A DNA stretch of 38,135 nucleotides from Salinicola peritrichatus (GCF_003206715.1 NZ_PZJU01000045.1:1-38135); one strand, 5' to 3'. Shown: positions 19,475 through 28,775, numbered from the stretch's first letter. Numbers and translations are program-made. Notes: generated by a model from the letters alone, not told the origin.

Positions 19475-20374
19475 ATGGACACCCAAAGCCTGCAGGCCTT
19501 CATCGCCGTGGCCGACAGCCAGTCGTTCTCGCTGGCCGGGGAGCAGCTGCACCTCACTCAACCGGCCGTCAGCAAGCGCATCGCCACCCTGGAGGTGCAG
19601 ACCGGGGCCAAGCTGTTCGATCGCATCAACCGCCGCGTCAGCCTGACCGAAGCCGGTCGACTATTGTTGCCGCGCGCGCGGGAAATCCTGCAACTGGTGG
19701 ACGACAGTCGCCGCCAGCTTCACAACCTGAGCGGCCAGGTCGAGGGCAGCCTGACGCTCGCCACCAGCCACCATGTCGGCCTGCACCGCCTGCCGCCGGT
19801 GCTCAAGGCCTACACCCAACGCTATTCCGGTGTCGACCTGGATCTGCGCTTCCTCGACTCCGAGCAGGCCTATCACGGCGTGGTTGCCGGCGAGATCGAG
19901 CTTGCCGTCGTCACGCTCTCGCCCCGGCCCGACCCGCAGGTGGAGTCGGTACCGGTATGGATCGACCAGCTGCGCTTCGTCGCCGCGCCGGATCACCCGC
20001 TGGCCGCCGAGACCACGCTGCCGCTGGCCAGACTGGTCGACTACCCGGCGGTGCTGCCCGGGCCGCTCACCTTCACCCGCGATATCGTGGTCGGCTCCTT
20101 CGCCCGCGCCTCGCTGAACGTCGAGGTGGCACTCTCCACCAATTACCTCGAAACGCTGAAGATGATGGCCGGCATCGGCCTGGGCTGGAGCGTGTTGCCG
20201 GAAAGCATGATCGACGACGAGATCGCGGTACTGCCGGTGGATCATCCGCCGATCGAACGCCGCCTGGGCTATCTGGTGCACAAGGAGCGCACGCTCTCCA
20301 ACGCCGGACGCGCGATGATCGAGGAGCTGGAAGCCGCCAGGTCAGCCAGTGCCGGCAACTGCGACTATGGTTAG
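19475..20374 (+). CDS. LysR-family regulator, probably of the leu operon
   Basis: A 299-residue LysR-type regulator. The N-terminal winged helix-turn-helix (about 1-65) reads [19 protein letters not shown]...[12 protein letters not shown], and is followed by a linker helix and the two-lobed effector domain (about 90-295). Being divergent from leuC across 222 bases that contain a T-N11-A dyad, it most likely regulates leuCDB; this is inference from position. The effector is unknown, an isopropylmalate or related keto acid being plausible. A second open frame over the same bases (19369-20475) is a shadow. Confidence 0.88.
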   Translation: MDTQSLQAFIAVADSQSFSLAGEQLHLTQPAVSKRIATLEVQTGAKLFDRINRRVSLTEAGRLLLPRAREILQLVDDSRRQLHNLSGQVEGSLTLATSHHVGLHRLPPVLKAYTQRYSGVDLDLRFLDSEQAYHGVVAGEIELAVVTLSPRPDPQVESVPVWIDQLRFVAAPDHPLAAETTLPLARLVDYPAVLPGPLTFTRDIVVGSFARASLNVEVALSTNYLETLKMMAGIGLGWSVLPESMIDDEIAVLPVDHPPIERRLGYLVHKERTLSNAGRAMIEELEAARSASAGNCDYG

Positions 20375-20413
20375 GAAACATGGACGTCATCGCGGGAACA
20401 GGAGCCACCTCGC

Positions 20414-21664
20414 ATGCCCCAGGGAGAACGGGAGACAACGGAGACCAACACGCCGAACGGCGACGACAATCGTGATGCCCTGCGTCGCGTGGGCCTGATA
20501 CCGGCGCCGGAATTGCCGGAGCGCATCGCCAGCCGGATTGTCGACGAATTGCCGGAATTGCTCGAGAACCATACCGATGATCGTTATCGATGGCAGGTCG
20601 ACTGCGTCACCGACCCGCTGATCGGCGCCGACGACGTCACTTCGGATATCGTCGCCCAGGCGGAAAAGCTCAAGCATGACAACGACTGGGACTATGCGGT
20701 CTGCATCACCGACCTGCCGCTTTTTCGCACCGGCCGCCTGACGCTGGCCGAAGCCAGCGAAAGCCGCGGCGTCGCGGTGCTGTCGCAACCCGCATTCGGC
20801 GCCTCGCCGCTGAGACGCCGCCTGCGCGAGGCGATCCTGCATCTGGTCAACGAGATGCACCATGGCAGCGCCAACGACGATCGCCAGCGCCAGCAGCGGC
20901 ATCTGGATCGCCGTGCCGAGGCCCGCATCCAGAGCGGCATCCGCAATCGCAGTGCCCGCGACCTGATGGGCTGGAGGCTTTCGGAACGGCTGGTGCCGAT
21001 TCGGCGTGTCACGCTGGATACCGACGAGCAGGATATCGACGTGCGTTTCGTCGTCAAAGCCCGGCTGCGTGGTCATGTCAAGCTGTTGGTCGGCATGGTG
21101 CGCGCCAACCGCCCGTGGACGATTCTGCCCACGTTCCGGCGCATCGTCGCCGTAGCCTTCGCCACCGGGGCCTACGGCTTGATCTTTCCGACCTTGTGGC
21201 AGCTCAGCGCCGCCTATGAACCCTACCGCTTCTCGCTACTGATGGTCGCCGCGATCACCGCCATGGTGGTCTGGCTGATCATCGCCCATGGCCTGTGGGA
21301 ACCGCAGCGCTATACCGGTTCGCCCCGGCTGACGCACTTCTACAACCTGACGACGGTGCTGACGCTGCTGGTAGGCGTGGGCTGTTCGTATGCGATTCTG
21401 TTCTTGCTGTTCTTGATCGCGGTGGTGGTCTTCGTCCCCGCCCCGCTGCTGGAAGCGACCATCGGCGAGCCGATCGACTGGCTCAACTTTCCCGCCCTGG
21501 CCTGGCTGGCGACCTCGGTCGCCACGGTCGCCGGCGCGCTTGGCGCCAGTCTGGAAAGCGACGAAACGGTGCGCAACGCCACCTACGGCTATCGCCAGCA
21601 GTTGCGCCATCGCAAGGTCCGCGAGCGCGAGCAAGCCGCGCGCGAAGCCGACAGCGAGCCGTAA
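20414..21664 (+). CDS. Uncharacterised membrane protein with large soluble N-terminal domain
   Basis: A 416-residue protein I cannot assign a function to. The first 225 residues look soluble, with a block LIPAPELPERIASRIVDELP and a hydrophobic strand in WDYAVCITDLPLF (92-104), and a His/Asp/Arg-rich stretch near 148-175. The C-terminal part has about five hydrophobic helices (roughly 243-263, 273-293, 312-330, 328-346, 358-380) followed by a basic/acidic tail. No enzyme motif is evident. I recall similar proteins mainly from actinobacteria, some with doubtful enzyme names, but cannot verify this here. It starts 39 bases after lysR on the same strand with AGGAG upstream, so it may be cotranscribed with lysR. 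Confidence 0.8.
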   Translation: MPQGERETTETNTPNGDDNRDALRRVGLIPAPELPERIASRIVDELPELLENHTDDRYRWQVDCVTDPLIGADDVTSDIVAQAEKLKHDNDWDYAVCITDLPLFRTGRLTLAEASESRGVAVLSQPAFGASPLRRRLREAILHLVNEMHHGSANDDRQRQQRHLDRRAEARIQSGIRNRSARDLMGWRLSERLVPIRRVTLDTDEQDIDVRFVVKARLRGHVKLLVGMVRANRPWTILPTFRRIVAVAFATGAYGLIFPTLWQLSAAYEPYRFSLLMVAAITAMVVWLIIAHGLWEPQRYTGSPRLTHFYNLTTVLTLLVGVGCSYAILFLLFLIAVVVFVPAPLLEATIGEPIDWLNFPALAWLATSVATVAGALGASLESDETVRNATYGYRQQLRHRKVREREQAAREADSEP

Positions 21665-21710
21665 GCCCCGTGAGCGGGAGCCCGCCGTGGAGAGTTTGCC
21701 CCCAGCCGGC

Positions 21711-22802
21711 TCAGCACTGGCCGAGGCGCGGCGTGTCGACGCGAACATCGGCGTTCTGGGCGCGATGGCGCAGCAGGTGATCCATCAGCGTCAATGCCAT
21801 CATCGCCTCGGCGATCGGCGTGGCGCGAATGCCCACGCAGGGGTCGTGACGCCCCTTGGTGACGACCTCCACCGGCTCGCCGTGAATATCGATCGAGCGC
21901 CCCGGCTGGGTGATGCTGGAGGTCGGCTTGAGTGCCAGGTGCGCAACGATCGGCTGGCCGCTGGAGATGCCACCGAGCACCCCGCCTGCGTGGTTGGAGA
22001 GGAAGCCTTCCGGCGTCATCTCGTCGCGATGCTCGCTGCCGCGCTGGGTCACGACCTCGAAGCCGTCGCCGATCTCGACGCCTTTCACCGCGTTGATGCT
22101 CATCAGCGCATGCGCCAGGTCAGCGTCGAGGCGATCGAATACCGGCTCGCCGAGCCCCACCGGCACGCCTTCGGCAATGACCGTGATCTTGGCACCCACC
22201 GAGTCCTGATCGCGGCGCAGCTGGTCCATGTAGGCTTCCAATTCCGGCAGCCTGTCGGGATCGGGACAGAAGAACGGGTTGTCGTCGACGCCATCCCAGG
22301 ATTTGAAATCGATGGCGATCGGCCCGAGCTGACTCATGTAGCCGCGCACCGTGATGCCATGGCCGGCGAGGTACTTCTTGGCGATGGCGCCGGCGGCGAC
22401 GCGCATGGCGGTCTCGCGGGCGCTCGAACGCCCGCCGCCGCGATAATCGCGGATGCCGTACTTGTGGTGATAGGTGTAGTCGGCGTGGGCCGGGCGGAAG
22501 CGATCGGCGATCTTGGAATAATCCTTGGAGCGCTGGTCGGTGTTCTCGATCACGAGCCCGATCGGCGTGCCGGTGGTTACGCCCTCGAATACGCCGGAAA
22601 GAATCCTGACCCGGTCCGGCTCACGGCGCTGGGTGGTGTGGCGCGACGAACCGGGCCGGCGCCGATCCAGATCGCGCTGCAGCTCCGCCTCGTCGAGCGC
22701 GAGCCCCGGCGGACAACCGTCGACGATGGCGCCCAACGCGGGGCCGTGGCTCTCGCCGAAGGTCGTGACGGTGAACAGTTTGCCGAAAGTGTTGCCGGAC
22801 AT
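21711..22802 (-). CDS. aroC: Chorismate synthase AroC
   Basis: FMN-dependent trans-1,4-elimination enzyme making chorismate, the branch point to aromatic amino acids. It has 363 residues. Signatures are [18 protein letters not shown] (N-terminus), [14 protein letters not shown], the [12 protein letters not shown] block and GGISSGQPI. The ATG at 22802 ([10 protein letters not shown]) is the family start with TGAGGA upstream; a TTG two codons earlier is less likely. It is convergent with the uncharacterised membrane protein and lies 38 bases downstream of prmB. Confidence 0.97.
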   Translation of the reverse strand: MSGNTFGKLFTVTTFGESHGPALGAIVDGCPPGLALDEAELQRDLDRRRPGSSRHTTQRREPDRVRILSGVFEGVTTGTPIGLVIENTDQRSKDYSKIADRFRPAHADYTYHHKYGIRDYRGGGRSSARETAMRVAAGAIAKKYLAGHGITVRGYMSQLGPIAIDFKSWDGVDDNPFFCPDPDRLPELEAYMDQLRRDQDSVGAKITVIAEGVPVGLGEPVFDRLDADLAHALMSINAVKGVEIGDGFEVVTQRGSEHRDEMTPEGFLSNHAGGVLGGISSGQPIVAHLALKPTSSITQPGRSIDIHGEPVEVVTKGRHDPCVGIRATPIAEAMMALTLMDHLLRHRAQNADVRVDTPRLGQC

Positions 22803-22840
22803 GCGCAATCCTCAGATAGAAACGGTAAAAAGCCGAAGCG

Positions 22841-23812
22841 TCAGGCCGGGTTGGGCGCGGCGAAGTGCTCCGCGTAGGTATCGAGGTCCTCGGCGCTCAG
22901 CGCAAAGACCCCTTCTCCGCCGCGCTCGAACTCCAGCCACAGGAATGGCACTGCCGGAAAAGCCGCCTCGAGATGACGCTGGGAGTTACCGACCTCGACG
23001 ATCAGCACACCGCCATCGTTCAGGTAGGCACGCGCTTCGCGCAGGATCCGCCGGACGATATCGAGACCGTCGCGACCGGCGCCGAGCGCCAGATCGGGCT
23101 CGTGGCGAAACTCGGCCGGCATCGCCGCCAGATCGCGGGCATCGACATAGGGCGGATTGCTGACGATCAGATCGTAACGCTGGCCGGCCACGCCCGCGAA
23201 CAGGTCGGATGCCACCGCCCGTACGCGCCGGCCGACGTCGTGACGCACGATATTGGCCTTGGCGACTTCCAGCGCCTCGACGCTGATATCGACCAGATCC
23301 ACCTCGCAGGTCGGCAGGTAGAGCGCGGTGGCGATACCGATACAACCGGAGCCGGTGCACAGATCGAGCACCCGTGCCGGCGGCAGCTCGTCGAACCAGG
23401 CGGAGAACCCCTGCTCGATCAGCTCGGCGATCGGCGAGCGCGGGATCAGCACCCGTTCGTCAACTTCGAACGGGAAGCCGGCGAAGAATGCTTCCCCCAG
23501 CAGATAAGGCAGCGGCCGTCGCGTTTCGATGCGCGAGCGCACCAGCGCCACGATGCGCCGGCGCTCGATGCCGAGCAGGCGCGCATCGAGCACCGCCGGG
23601 TCGACGTCCCACGGCAGATGCAGCGCACCGAGCACCAGCGCCACCGCCTCGTCCCAGGCACTCTCGGTGCCGTGACCGAAGTGCAGGCGATGGGCGTGAA
23701 ACTCGCTGGTCGCCCAGCGCAGACAGTCGCGCACGCTGATCAGATCACCGGCGAGGGCATCGTCGGTCAGCGTCAGGGTCGACTGCATCGAAGGCATGGC
23801 AAGGGCTCGCAT
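22841..23812 (-). CDS. prmB: Ribosomal protein L3 glutamine methyltransferase PrmB
   Basis: SAM-dependent N5-glutamine methyltransferase acting on ribosomal protein L3. Helical N-terminal domain (about 10-110), SAM motif [16 protein letters not shown] (149-164) and the substrate signature NPPY (219-222) are present, with [10 protein letters not shown] downstream. PrmB rather than PrmC is chosen for the [12 protein letters not shown]-terminus and for adjacency to aroC, which is the E. coli order. Three close ATG codons (23812, 23797, 23788) are possible starts and none has a clear ribosome site. Confidence 0.92.
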   Translation of the reverse strand: MRALAMPSMQSTLTLTDDALAGDLISVRDCLRWATSEFHAHRLHFGHGTESAWDEAVALVLGALHLPWDVDPAVLDARLLGIERRRIVALVRSRIETRRPLPYLLGEAFFAGFPFEVDERVLIPRSPIAELIEQGFSAWFDELPPARVLDLCTGSGCIGIATALYLPTCEVDLVDISVEALEVAKANIVRHDVGRRVRAVASDLFAGVAGQRYDLIVSNPPYVDARDLAAMPAEFRHEPDLALGAGRDGLDIVRRILREARAYLNDGGVLIVEVGNSQRHLEAAFPAVPFLWLEFERGGEGVFALSAEDLDTYAEHFAAPNPA

Positions 23813-23954
23813 CTGGCGGAAAAACGGACGACGATTGTACCCGCAAGGTCATGCGCTTCACAGCCGGTCATGCCACTGCTGCTGGAATCGTTTACCCTAG
23901 CGCCCGATTTCGCGCTTCCCATCCACCGACAGCGGCCAGCAGAGGCGAGCGGCA

Positions 23955-24521
23955 ATGATCCATGCAGGCGACGACGACGATTACAACGCCTTCCGTCAAG
24001 CGCTGGAGGCAGCCGGCGTCAAGCGGCTGAAGACCAATCGCGCCGATACCGGCAAGCCGAGACGCAATCGGCTAAACGTCGAAGCCAGGCGCGAAGCGGC
24101 GGAACAGGCCCCGCCGCAGTTGCAGTCGCAGCTTTCGGACGGCGGCGTCGAAGCGGTGACGCCGCATCAGCGGCTCGAGTTCGCGATTCCCGACCTGCCG
24201 CCGCGCACGTTCGCCCAACTCAAGCGCGGCCATATCGCCTGGGAGGGCGGCCTCGACCTGCATGGGTATACCCTGGACGAAGCCCGCGCCGAGCTCGAAT
24301 CCTTCATCGACGATGCCATTGCCAACCGCGTGCGCTGCGTGCTGGTGGTCCACGGCAAGGCCCGCGGCTACCGGGGCAGCGGCGCCGACTACCCGGTGAT
24401 CAAGAGTCACGTCAACGCCTGGCTCAGGAACTGGTCGCGGGTGCTCGCGTTCTGCTCGGCCAGCGAGATCGACGGCGGCACCGGCGCACTCTACGTCCTG
24501 CTGCGCACCCGCGGCGACTGA
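23955..24521 (+). CDS. smrB: SmrB-type endonuclease (Smr domain)
   Basis: A 188-residue protein with a disordered basic N-terminus and a C-terminal Smr domain (about 97-185) carrying DLHGYT (101-106) and the VVHGKARG motif. SmrB cleaves mRNA between collided ribosomes and so starts ribosome rescue. It is divergent from prmB, as in E. coli. GAGGCGAG precedes the ATG. Its stop is only 9 bases from the stop of the convergent patatin gene. Confidence 0.92.
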   Translation: MIHAGDDDDYNAFRQALEAAGVKRLKTNRADTGKPRRNRLNVEARREAAEQAPPQLQSQLSDGGVEAVTPHQRLEFAIPDLPPRTFAQLKRGHIAWEGGLDLHGYTLDEARAELESFIDDAIANRVRCVLVVHGKARGYRGSGADYPVIKSHVNAWLRNWSRVLAFCSASEIDGGTGALYVLLRTRGD

Positions 24522-24530
24522 CGAGCAGTC

Positions 24531-25604
24531 TCAACCATGGCGCTTGGGCGACGACAGCGGTAGCGGCATGCGCCGCTGGGGGTCGGCGCTGGCGGCCGGG
24601 TGGCGCGCGCCATCCGTCGGCTCGGCGGGCACGTGAGTCTGGTCGCGCTGGGATTCGTGGCGATCCAGCGCCTGCGCCGCCAGGTGCCGCCCCAATTCGA
24701 TCAGCGCCTCGGCACGATGGAACTCGTAGGCGCCGCAGACGCTCTTGGGAATCTCGATCAGCACGTCCGGCGGATAGCCCGCCACCTTGTATTTGGCCAG
24801 CGCCGCCTGGGTGATGTCGAACGAAGCCAGCATCATGTCGAGCTTGCTCCAGGCGCGCTCGGTCTGGCTCGCCAAACTGCCGTTCTCGCCCGCCTCGTCG
24901 TCACCGGAAGTCGATATCATTCCCTGCACCCGGGTTCTGACGCCTTTCAGCCAGCCGCCGAAACTCTTGCCAGCGGCTTCACGCTCGAGTTCGCGGGCGT
25001 GCTCTTCGGCCGCCTGGTCGGCCGGCAGCAGATCCTCCAGCGTCACCGGGCGCGGCGTTTGCGCCGTGGCGTTGACCGCCAGCACCAGATCGGCATCGAC
25101 GGACACCGTGGGGATGATCGGGAGCGGATTGAGCAGGCCACCGTCGACCAATACGTGACCGTTCTCCTGCACCGGCGTAATGATCCCGGGCACGGCGATG
25201 GAGGCACGAATCGCGCGCAACAACGGCCCGCTCTGGAACCACACTTCGCGCTGGCGCGTCAGATCGGTCGCCACGGCGGTGAACGGCATCGGCAGATCTT
25301 CGATGTCGATATCGCCGACCAGCGACTCCAGTTTGGTCATCACCCTGCCCGCGCGCATCGCGCCCATGGCGCTCCAGGTGATGTCGACCAGCCGCAACAC
25401 GTCGAAATAGTCGAGCTGACAGACCCAGTCGCGGTAGCCTTCGAGCTGCCCCGCGGCGTGGACGCCGCCGATCAATGCCCCCATCGAGCAGCCGGAGAGG
25501 GAGACGATCTCGTAACCGCGCGCCTCGAGCTCCTCGATCACTCCAATATGGGCGTAGCCGCGGGCGCCGCCGCTGCCCAGTACCAGCGAAACCCGCGGTT
25601 TCAT
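24531..25604 (-). CDS. rssA: Patatin-like phospholipase (RssA type)
   Basis: A 357-residue serine lipid hydrolase with a Ser-Asp dyad: oxyanion loop GSGGARGYAH (10-19), nucleophile Ser40 in GCSMG, and Asp154 in VDGGLLNPLP. Residues after about 300 form a polar tail. E. coli RssA is the nearest named family; its substrate is not well defined, and the protein should be cytoplasmic or membrane-associated since no signal peptide is seen. Its ATG overlaps the stop of the upstream hydrolase as ATGA. Confidence 0.88.
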   Translation of the reverse strand: MKPRVSLVLGSGGARGYAHIGVIEELEARGYEIVSLSGCSMGALIGGVHAAGQLEGYRDWVCQLDYFDVLRLVDITWSAMGAMRAGRVMTKLESLVGDIDIEDLPMPFTAVATDLTRQREVWFQSGPLLRAIRASIAVPGIITPVQENGHVLVDGGLLNPLPIIPTVSVDADLVLAVNATAQTPRPVTLEDLLPADQAAEEHARELEREAAGKSFGGWLKGVRTRVQGMISTSGDDEAGENGSLASQTERAWSKLDMMLASFDITQAALAKYKVAGYPPDVLIEIPKSVCGAYEFHRAEALIELGRHLAAQALDRHESQRDQTHVPAEPTDGARHPAASADPQRRMPLPLSSPKRHG

Positions 25605-26482
25605 CGCTCGTCCTCCCGCTCCCGTCGTTGACTCCAGCGTACGACCTCAGCCGCCACCTGCGCCACCCGCACGCGCTCGAGATGCAGATGATGCCCGCCC
25701 GAAAGCACCCGGCGCTCGAGTCGCGCTATCCGGCGGCAGGCCTCGCCCACATGGGGACGTTCGTTCAGCACGCCTCCCGTTGCCTGCAACAACAGCGCCG
25801 GCGCGCCGATCTCGGCGACCGTCGCCAGCATCTGCTCCGGCGCCCAGCGCAGCAGCGACGGCATCGTCAGACGGCGGTCGGTACGCCAGCGGTAGCGGCC
25901 ATCCTCGCCACGCAACAGGCTGCGTTCGACGATCGGCCGGGCGGTATCGGCGTCCATCCGCGTCACGCCGCCGCGCACCCGTGCGGCCACGGCGGCCTCG
26001 AGACTGTCGTAACCGGCGCCATCGCCGCGCGGCCGACGCCGGGCGCGCAGGGCCGTCCGTAGCTGCTCGACGGTCTCGCTCGCGTCACAGGTGGTCGACG
26101 CCAGGCCATCGATCAGGATCAAACGTTCGACTCGCTCCGGGCACGCCGCGGCCAGCAGGCTGGAAACACCGGCGCCCATGGAGTGGCCGATCAGCGTCAC
26201 CGCCGGCAGTGACAGCGTGTCGAGCGCCTCGATGACATCGGGAAGATAGCCCCACAAGGGATAGTCGGCATCGTCGCTACGCGCCCGCGAATGCCCGTGC
26301 CCGGGCAGATCCAGCGCCACCAGCCGGATCCCCAGCGCCTCCACCAACAGCGGCGCGAGACGCGCAAAGGTGGCGGCGTTGTCCAGCCAGCCGTGCAGCC
26401 CCAGCCAGGTCGGCGCGTCGGCATCGCCCCAGCTCAGCGCCGCCAGCCTTCCGCCGGCAAGCGACAACTCGTCCGCTGTCAT
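25601..26482 (-). CDS. Alpha/beta hydrolase, first of a coupled pair
   Basis: A 293-residue alpha/beta-fold hydrolase: oxyanion region LGLHGWLDNAATF (28-40), DLPGHGHS (58-65), nucleophile elbow GHSMG with Ser101, and the catalytic His in SGGHHLHLE near the C-terminus. The pattern resembles the serine hydrolase-like (SERHL) group; the substrate is unknown. The start at 26482 is preferred over a longer frame because it forms an ATGA overlap with the upstream hydrolase. The same overlap links it to the patatin gene. Confidence 0.85.
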   Translation of the reverse strand: MTADELSLAGGRLAALSWGDADAPTWLGLHGWLDNAATFARLAPLLVEALGIRLVALDLPGHGHSRARSDDADYPLWGYLPDVIEALDTLSLPAVTLIGHSMGAGVSSLLAAACPERVERLILIDGLASTTCDASETVEQLRTALRARRRPRGDGAGYDSLEAAVAARVRGGVTRMDADTARPIVERSLLRGEDGRYRWRTDRRLTMPSLLRWAPEQMLATVAEIGAPALLLQATGGVLNERPHVGEACRRIARLERRVLSGGHHLHLERVRVAQVAAEVVRWSQRREREDER

Positions 26483-27276
26483 GGCGCCTCTCCGGTCATG
26501 GCGTCGATCGCCTCGACGATCGCCGTGCGCGCCTCGTCCGGATATTCGAACGGGAACATGTGGCCTCCCGGCACGCAGCGCAGCGGTACGCCGAGACGGC
26601 TCAGATAGCGGCGCCGAGGCGGAGTCAACAGGTCGGATTCGGCGCCGGCGACGACGCTCAACGGCACACGCAGCTGCTTCACCACGGCGGTAAGGTGATC
26701 CGGCAGGTTGCGGAACACCGCCGCCTCGGTCCGCGGTGCGTAGACCAGGCGCGCCGCGCCCTGTGCGTCCACCTGGGTGGCACCGGTGACGTAATCCTGC
26801 ATCGCCTCGTCGGTAAAGCGACTGAAAAGCGCCCGACGCCGCAACGATCGCGCCATGACATCCCGACTTGGCCACTGCTCCCGACGTTTCAGCGTCTTTC
26901 CCGCAGGCGTCACCCGATCGGCGAAACCCGCCAGCTTGGCAAATTTCAGCATCCAGGCATCGCGCCCGAGCAACAGCGGTGGGTCGAGCGCCACCACTGC
27001 GCGGAAGCGCTCCGGCGCCTCACGTGCCGCCATGATCGATAGCACCCCGCCCATGGAGTGGCCGACGGCGACGACGGGCGTCTCGAGCGGTGCGATCGCC
27101 GCCAGGTACTCGTCGCGCAATGCAAGCCAGTTGCGCCCGACGGGAAAGTCGGGATGGTGGGCCAGCCGATCGAGCGGATGCAGTGTATAACGCTCGGCCA
27201 GTGGCTCGAGCAGCGTGCGGTAACTGGCCCCGGTAAAGCCGTTGGCGTGTGCGAACACCAGAGGATAACGCAGCAT
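26479..27276 (-). CDS. Alpha/beta hydrolase, second of a coupled pair
   Basis: A 265-residue alpha/beta hydrolase with a compact N-terminus PLVFAHANGFTGASY (oxyanion hole), nucleophile elbow GHSMGG (Ser74), a cap region rich in basic residues (about 115-160), the acid near AESD and the catalytic His in PGGHMFPFE. No signal peptide is seen. The substrate is unknown; esterase or lipase activity is plausible. It is the first gene of the three-hydrolase set and divergent from the small membrane protein and AEC permease. Confidence 0.85.
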   Translation of the reverse strand: MLRYPLVFAHANGFTGASYRTLLEPLAERYTLHPLDRLAHHPDFPVGRNWLALRDEYLAAIAPLETPVVAVGHSMGGVLSIMAAREAPERFRAVVALDPPLLLGRDAWMLKFAKLAGFADRVTPAGKTLKRREQWPSRDVMARSLRRRALFSRFTDEAMQDYVTGATQVDAQGAARLVYAPRTEAAVFRNLPDHLTAVVKQLRVPLSVVAGAESDLLTPPRRRYLSRLGVPLRCVPGGHMFPFEYPDEARTAIVEAIDAMTGEAP

Positions 27277-27417
27277 CGATATCTGAATTCCCGTAAACTA
27301 TCGCCTTTCGTCGAATGCCCAACCCGGCTGACGAGGACCGGCCACGAACCTGTCGCCGGTGACGCTCGCCAGTCGTGATACCGCGTTCGGACACTTCCCG
27401 TTGCCAAGGATTGTACC

Positions 27418-27528
27418 GTGTCTCGCAAAGGTTCCCATCGCGATACCCGACTTCGAAACCGCCTGTTCTGGGCCGTTCTGATCGCCGCGCTGGTGGTGGG
27501 ATTCTGGCTCGTCCGCGGCGGAGAGTGA
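27418..27528 (+). CDS. 36-residue single-pass membrane peptide upstream of the AEC permease
   Basis: A GTG-started frame encodes 36 residues: a strongly basic N-terminus (SRKGSHRDTRLRNR), one hydrophobic helix (FWAVLIAALVVGFWLV) and a short RGGE tail. AAGGA sits 7 bases before the GTG, a good ribosome site. The stop is 3 bases from the ATG of the AEC permease, so the two are almost certainly cotranscribed and perhaps translationally coupled. The composition fits a genuine small inner-membrane protein with its N-terminus in the cytoplasm. The function is unknown. Confidence 0.65.
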   Translation: MSRKGSHRDTRLRNRLFWAVLIAALVVGFWLVRGGE

Positions 27529-27531
27529 ATC

Positions 27532-28479
27532 ATGGGGCTGTTGGCTGCTTTTACCCATACCCTGGAAATCACGCTGCCGGTCTTCTTGATGGTCTTTCTG
27601 GGTCTGGGACTCAAACGGCTCGGCTGGATCGACTCGCATTTCATCACCACCGCCTCGATGCTGGTGTTCAAGGTGACGATGCCGACGCTGCTGTTCTTGA
27701 GCATCATCCAGGCGGACCTGGACCGCGCCCTGCAGCCGAAGCTGATCGGCTATTTCGTGGGCTATACCGTACTCAGTTTCTTTCTTGCCTGGGCCTGGGC
27801 GGTCTGGCGCCATCCGTTCGCCGAGCGCGGCATCTTCACCCAGGGCGCCTTCCGCGCCAACAACGGCATCGTCGGGCTGGCGCTGGCGGCCAGTCAATAC
27901 GGCGACTACGGCCTCTCGGTGGGCGGCATCCTCGCCGGTGCGGTGATCGTCATTTACAACCTCTTTTCGGTGATCATCCTGTCGCTCTATAGCGACGAAG
28001 CGGCGACGGATCTGCGTTCGCTGGCGCGCAACCTGGCCAAGAATCCGCTGATCCTGAGCGTCGTCTTCGCCATTCCGGTGGCACTGTTGAGGATCGATCT
28101 GCCGGGTTGGCTGATGACCTCCGGCGGCTATCTCGGGGCCATGTCGCTACCGCTGGGACTCATCTGCATCGGCGGCACGCTGTCGGTGACGGCGTTCAAG
28201 AGCAGCAGCGTCATCGCGCTCGATGCCAGCCTATGGAAGCTGGTCTGGGTACCCCTGCTCGGCGTGCTCGGCGCGCTGGCGCTGGGTATCGAAGGTCCCG
28301 CCCTCGGCATTCTGTTCCTCTATCTTGGCTGCCCGGGCGCCGCCGCCAGCTTCGTCATGGCCAAGGCGTTCAAGAGCAATGACAAACTCGCCGCCAACAT
28401 CATCGTCATCACCACCTTCGCCTCGATGTTCTCCCTGAGTCTGGGGTTGTTCGTGCTCAAGTGGCTGGGGTTGGTTTGA
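27532..28479 (+). CDS. AEC (auxin efflux carrier) family permease
   Basis: A 315-residue integral membrane protein with about ten hydrophobic helices in two halves, typical of the AEC/BART superfamily. Landmarks are the N-terminal PVFLMVFLGLGLKRLGWI, the FRANNGIVGLALA stretch in the first half, and GCPGAAASFVMAKAF in the second. Bacterial relatives move mono- or dicarboxylates such as malonate or malate; the substrate here is not determinable. The ribosome site is GGAGAG inside the end of the small upstream gene. Confidence 0.88.
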   Translation: MGLLAAFTHTLEITLPVFLMVFLGLGLKRLGWIDSHFITTASMLVFKVTMPTLLFLSIIQADLDRALQPKLIGYFVGYTVLSFFLAWAWAVWRHPFAERGIFTQGAFRANNGIVGLALAASQYGDYGLSVGGILAGAVIVIYNLFSVIILSLYSDEAATDLRSLARNLAKNPLILSVVFAIPVALLRIDLPGWLMTSGGYLGAMSLPLGLICIGGTLSVTAFKSSSVIALDASLWKLVWVPLLGVLGALALGIEGPALGILFLYLGCPGAAASFVMAKAFKSNDKLAANIIVITTFASMFSLSLGLFVLKWLGLV

Positions 28480-28510
28480 GGAATCAGCTGGATCATTGGA
28501 TGGAAAAGGT

Positions 28511-28538
28511 CGAGGCCGCTCTCTGTCGAGCGGCCTCG
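28511..28538 (+). terminator. Terminator-like hairpin after the AEC permease
   Basis: A perfect 11-bp stem, CGAGGCCGCTC / GAGCGGCCTCG with a 6-base loop, lies 31 bases past the AEC stop. The downstream sequence has only three T after a C-run, so termination may be inefficient or factor-assisted. Confidence 0.5.
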
Positions 28539-28719
28539 GATTGCTGCCCCTTTGCCAAGGCAACGTATTCTTGTGAGTCAAGTTCACAACTGTCGCAACA
28601 TTACCCTATCTCTCGCTCGTGATGACGAGGGGGCTTAACGCTCGCCCCCTCGCCGCTCCCCCTCTTTAGCGCCACAAGACCGTGAAACCCTGGTCGATCA
28701 ATCGCTTGTACTTCGGGTC

Positions 28720-28775
28720 GGCACGCAAGGACATCCCTGTCCCGGCATGCCTCTTGCGACATCCATGTCGCAAGA
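28720..28775 (-). promoter_or_regulatory. Tandem hairpins with CsrA/RsmA-consensus loops
   Basis: Read on the minus strand, two hairpins abut. The first (28752-28775) has a 10-bp stem with loop TGGA, giving ACATGGATGT at its tip. The second (28720-28751) has an inner stem GGACA / TGTCC with loop GGGA, giving ACAGGGATGT, plus an outer stem GGCATGC / GCGTGCC. The CsrA selection consensus is RUACARGGAUGU with GGA in a hairpin loop, and these match its core. They could form a CsrA-binding 3' UTR or part of a small RNA. Confidence 0.5.

Noticed and set aside
22865-24814. A 649-codon plus-strand frame across prmB, smrB and the patatin gene
   Set aside because: It overlaps three recognised genes in the wrong frame and has no domain; a typical GC-rich artefact.
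28571-28589. TTGTGA-N7-TCACAA, resembling a CRP site
   Set aside because: The CRP consensus needs a 6-base spacer; with 7 bases between half sites binding would be poor, and it is not placed before a gene start.
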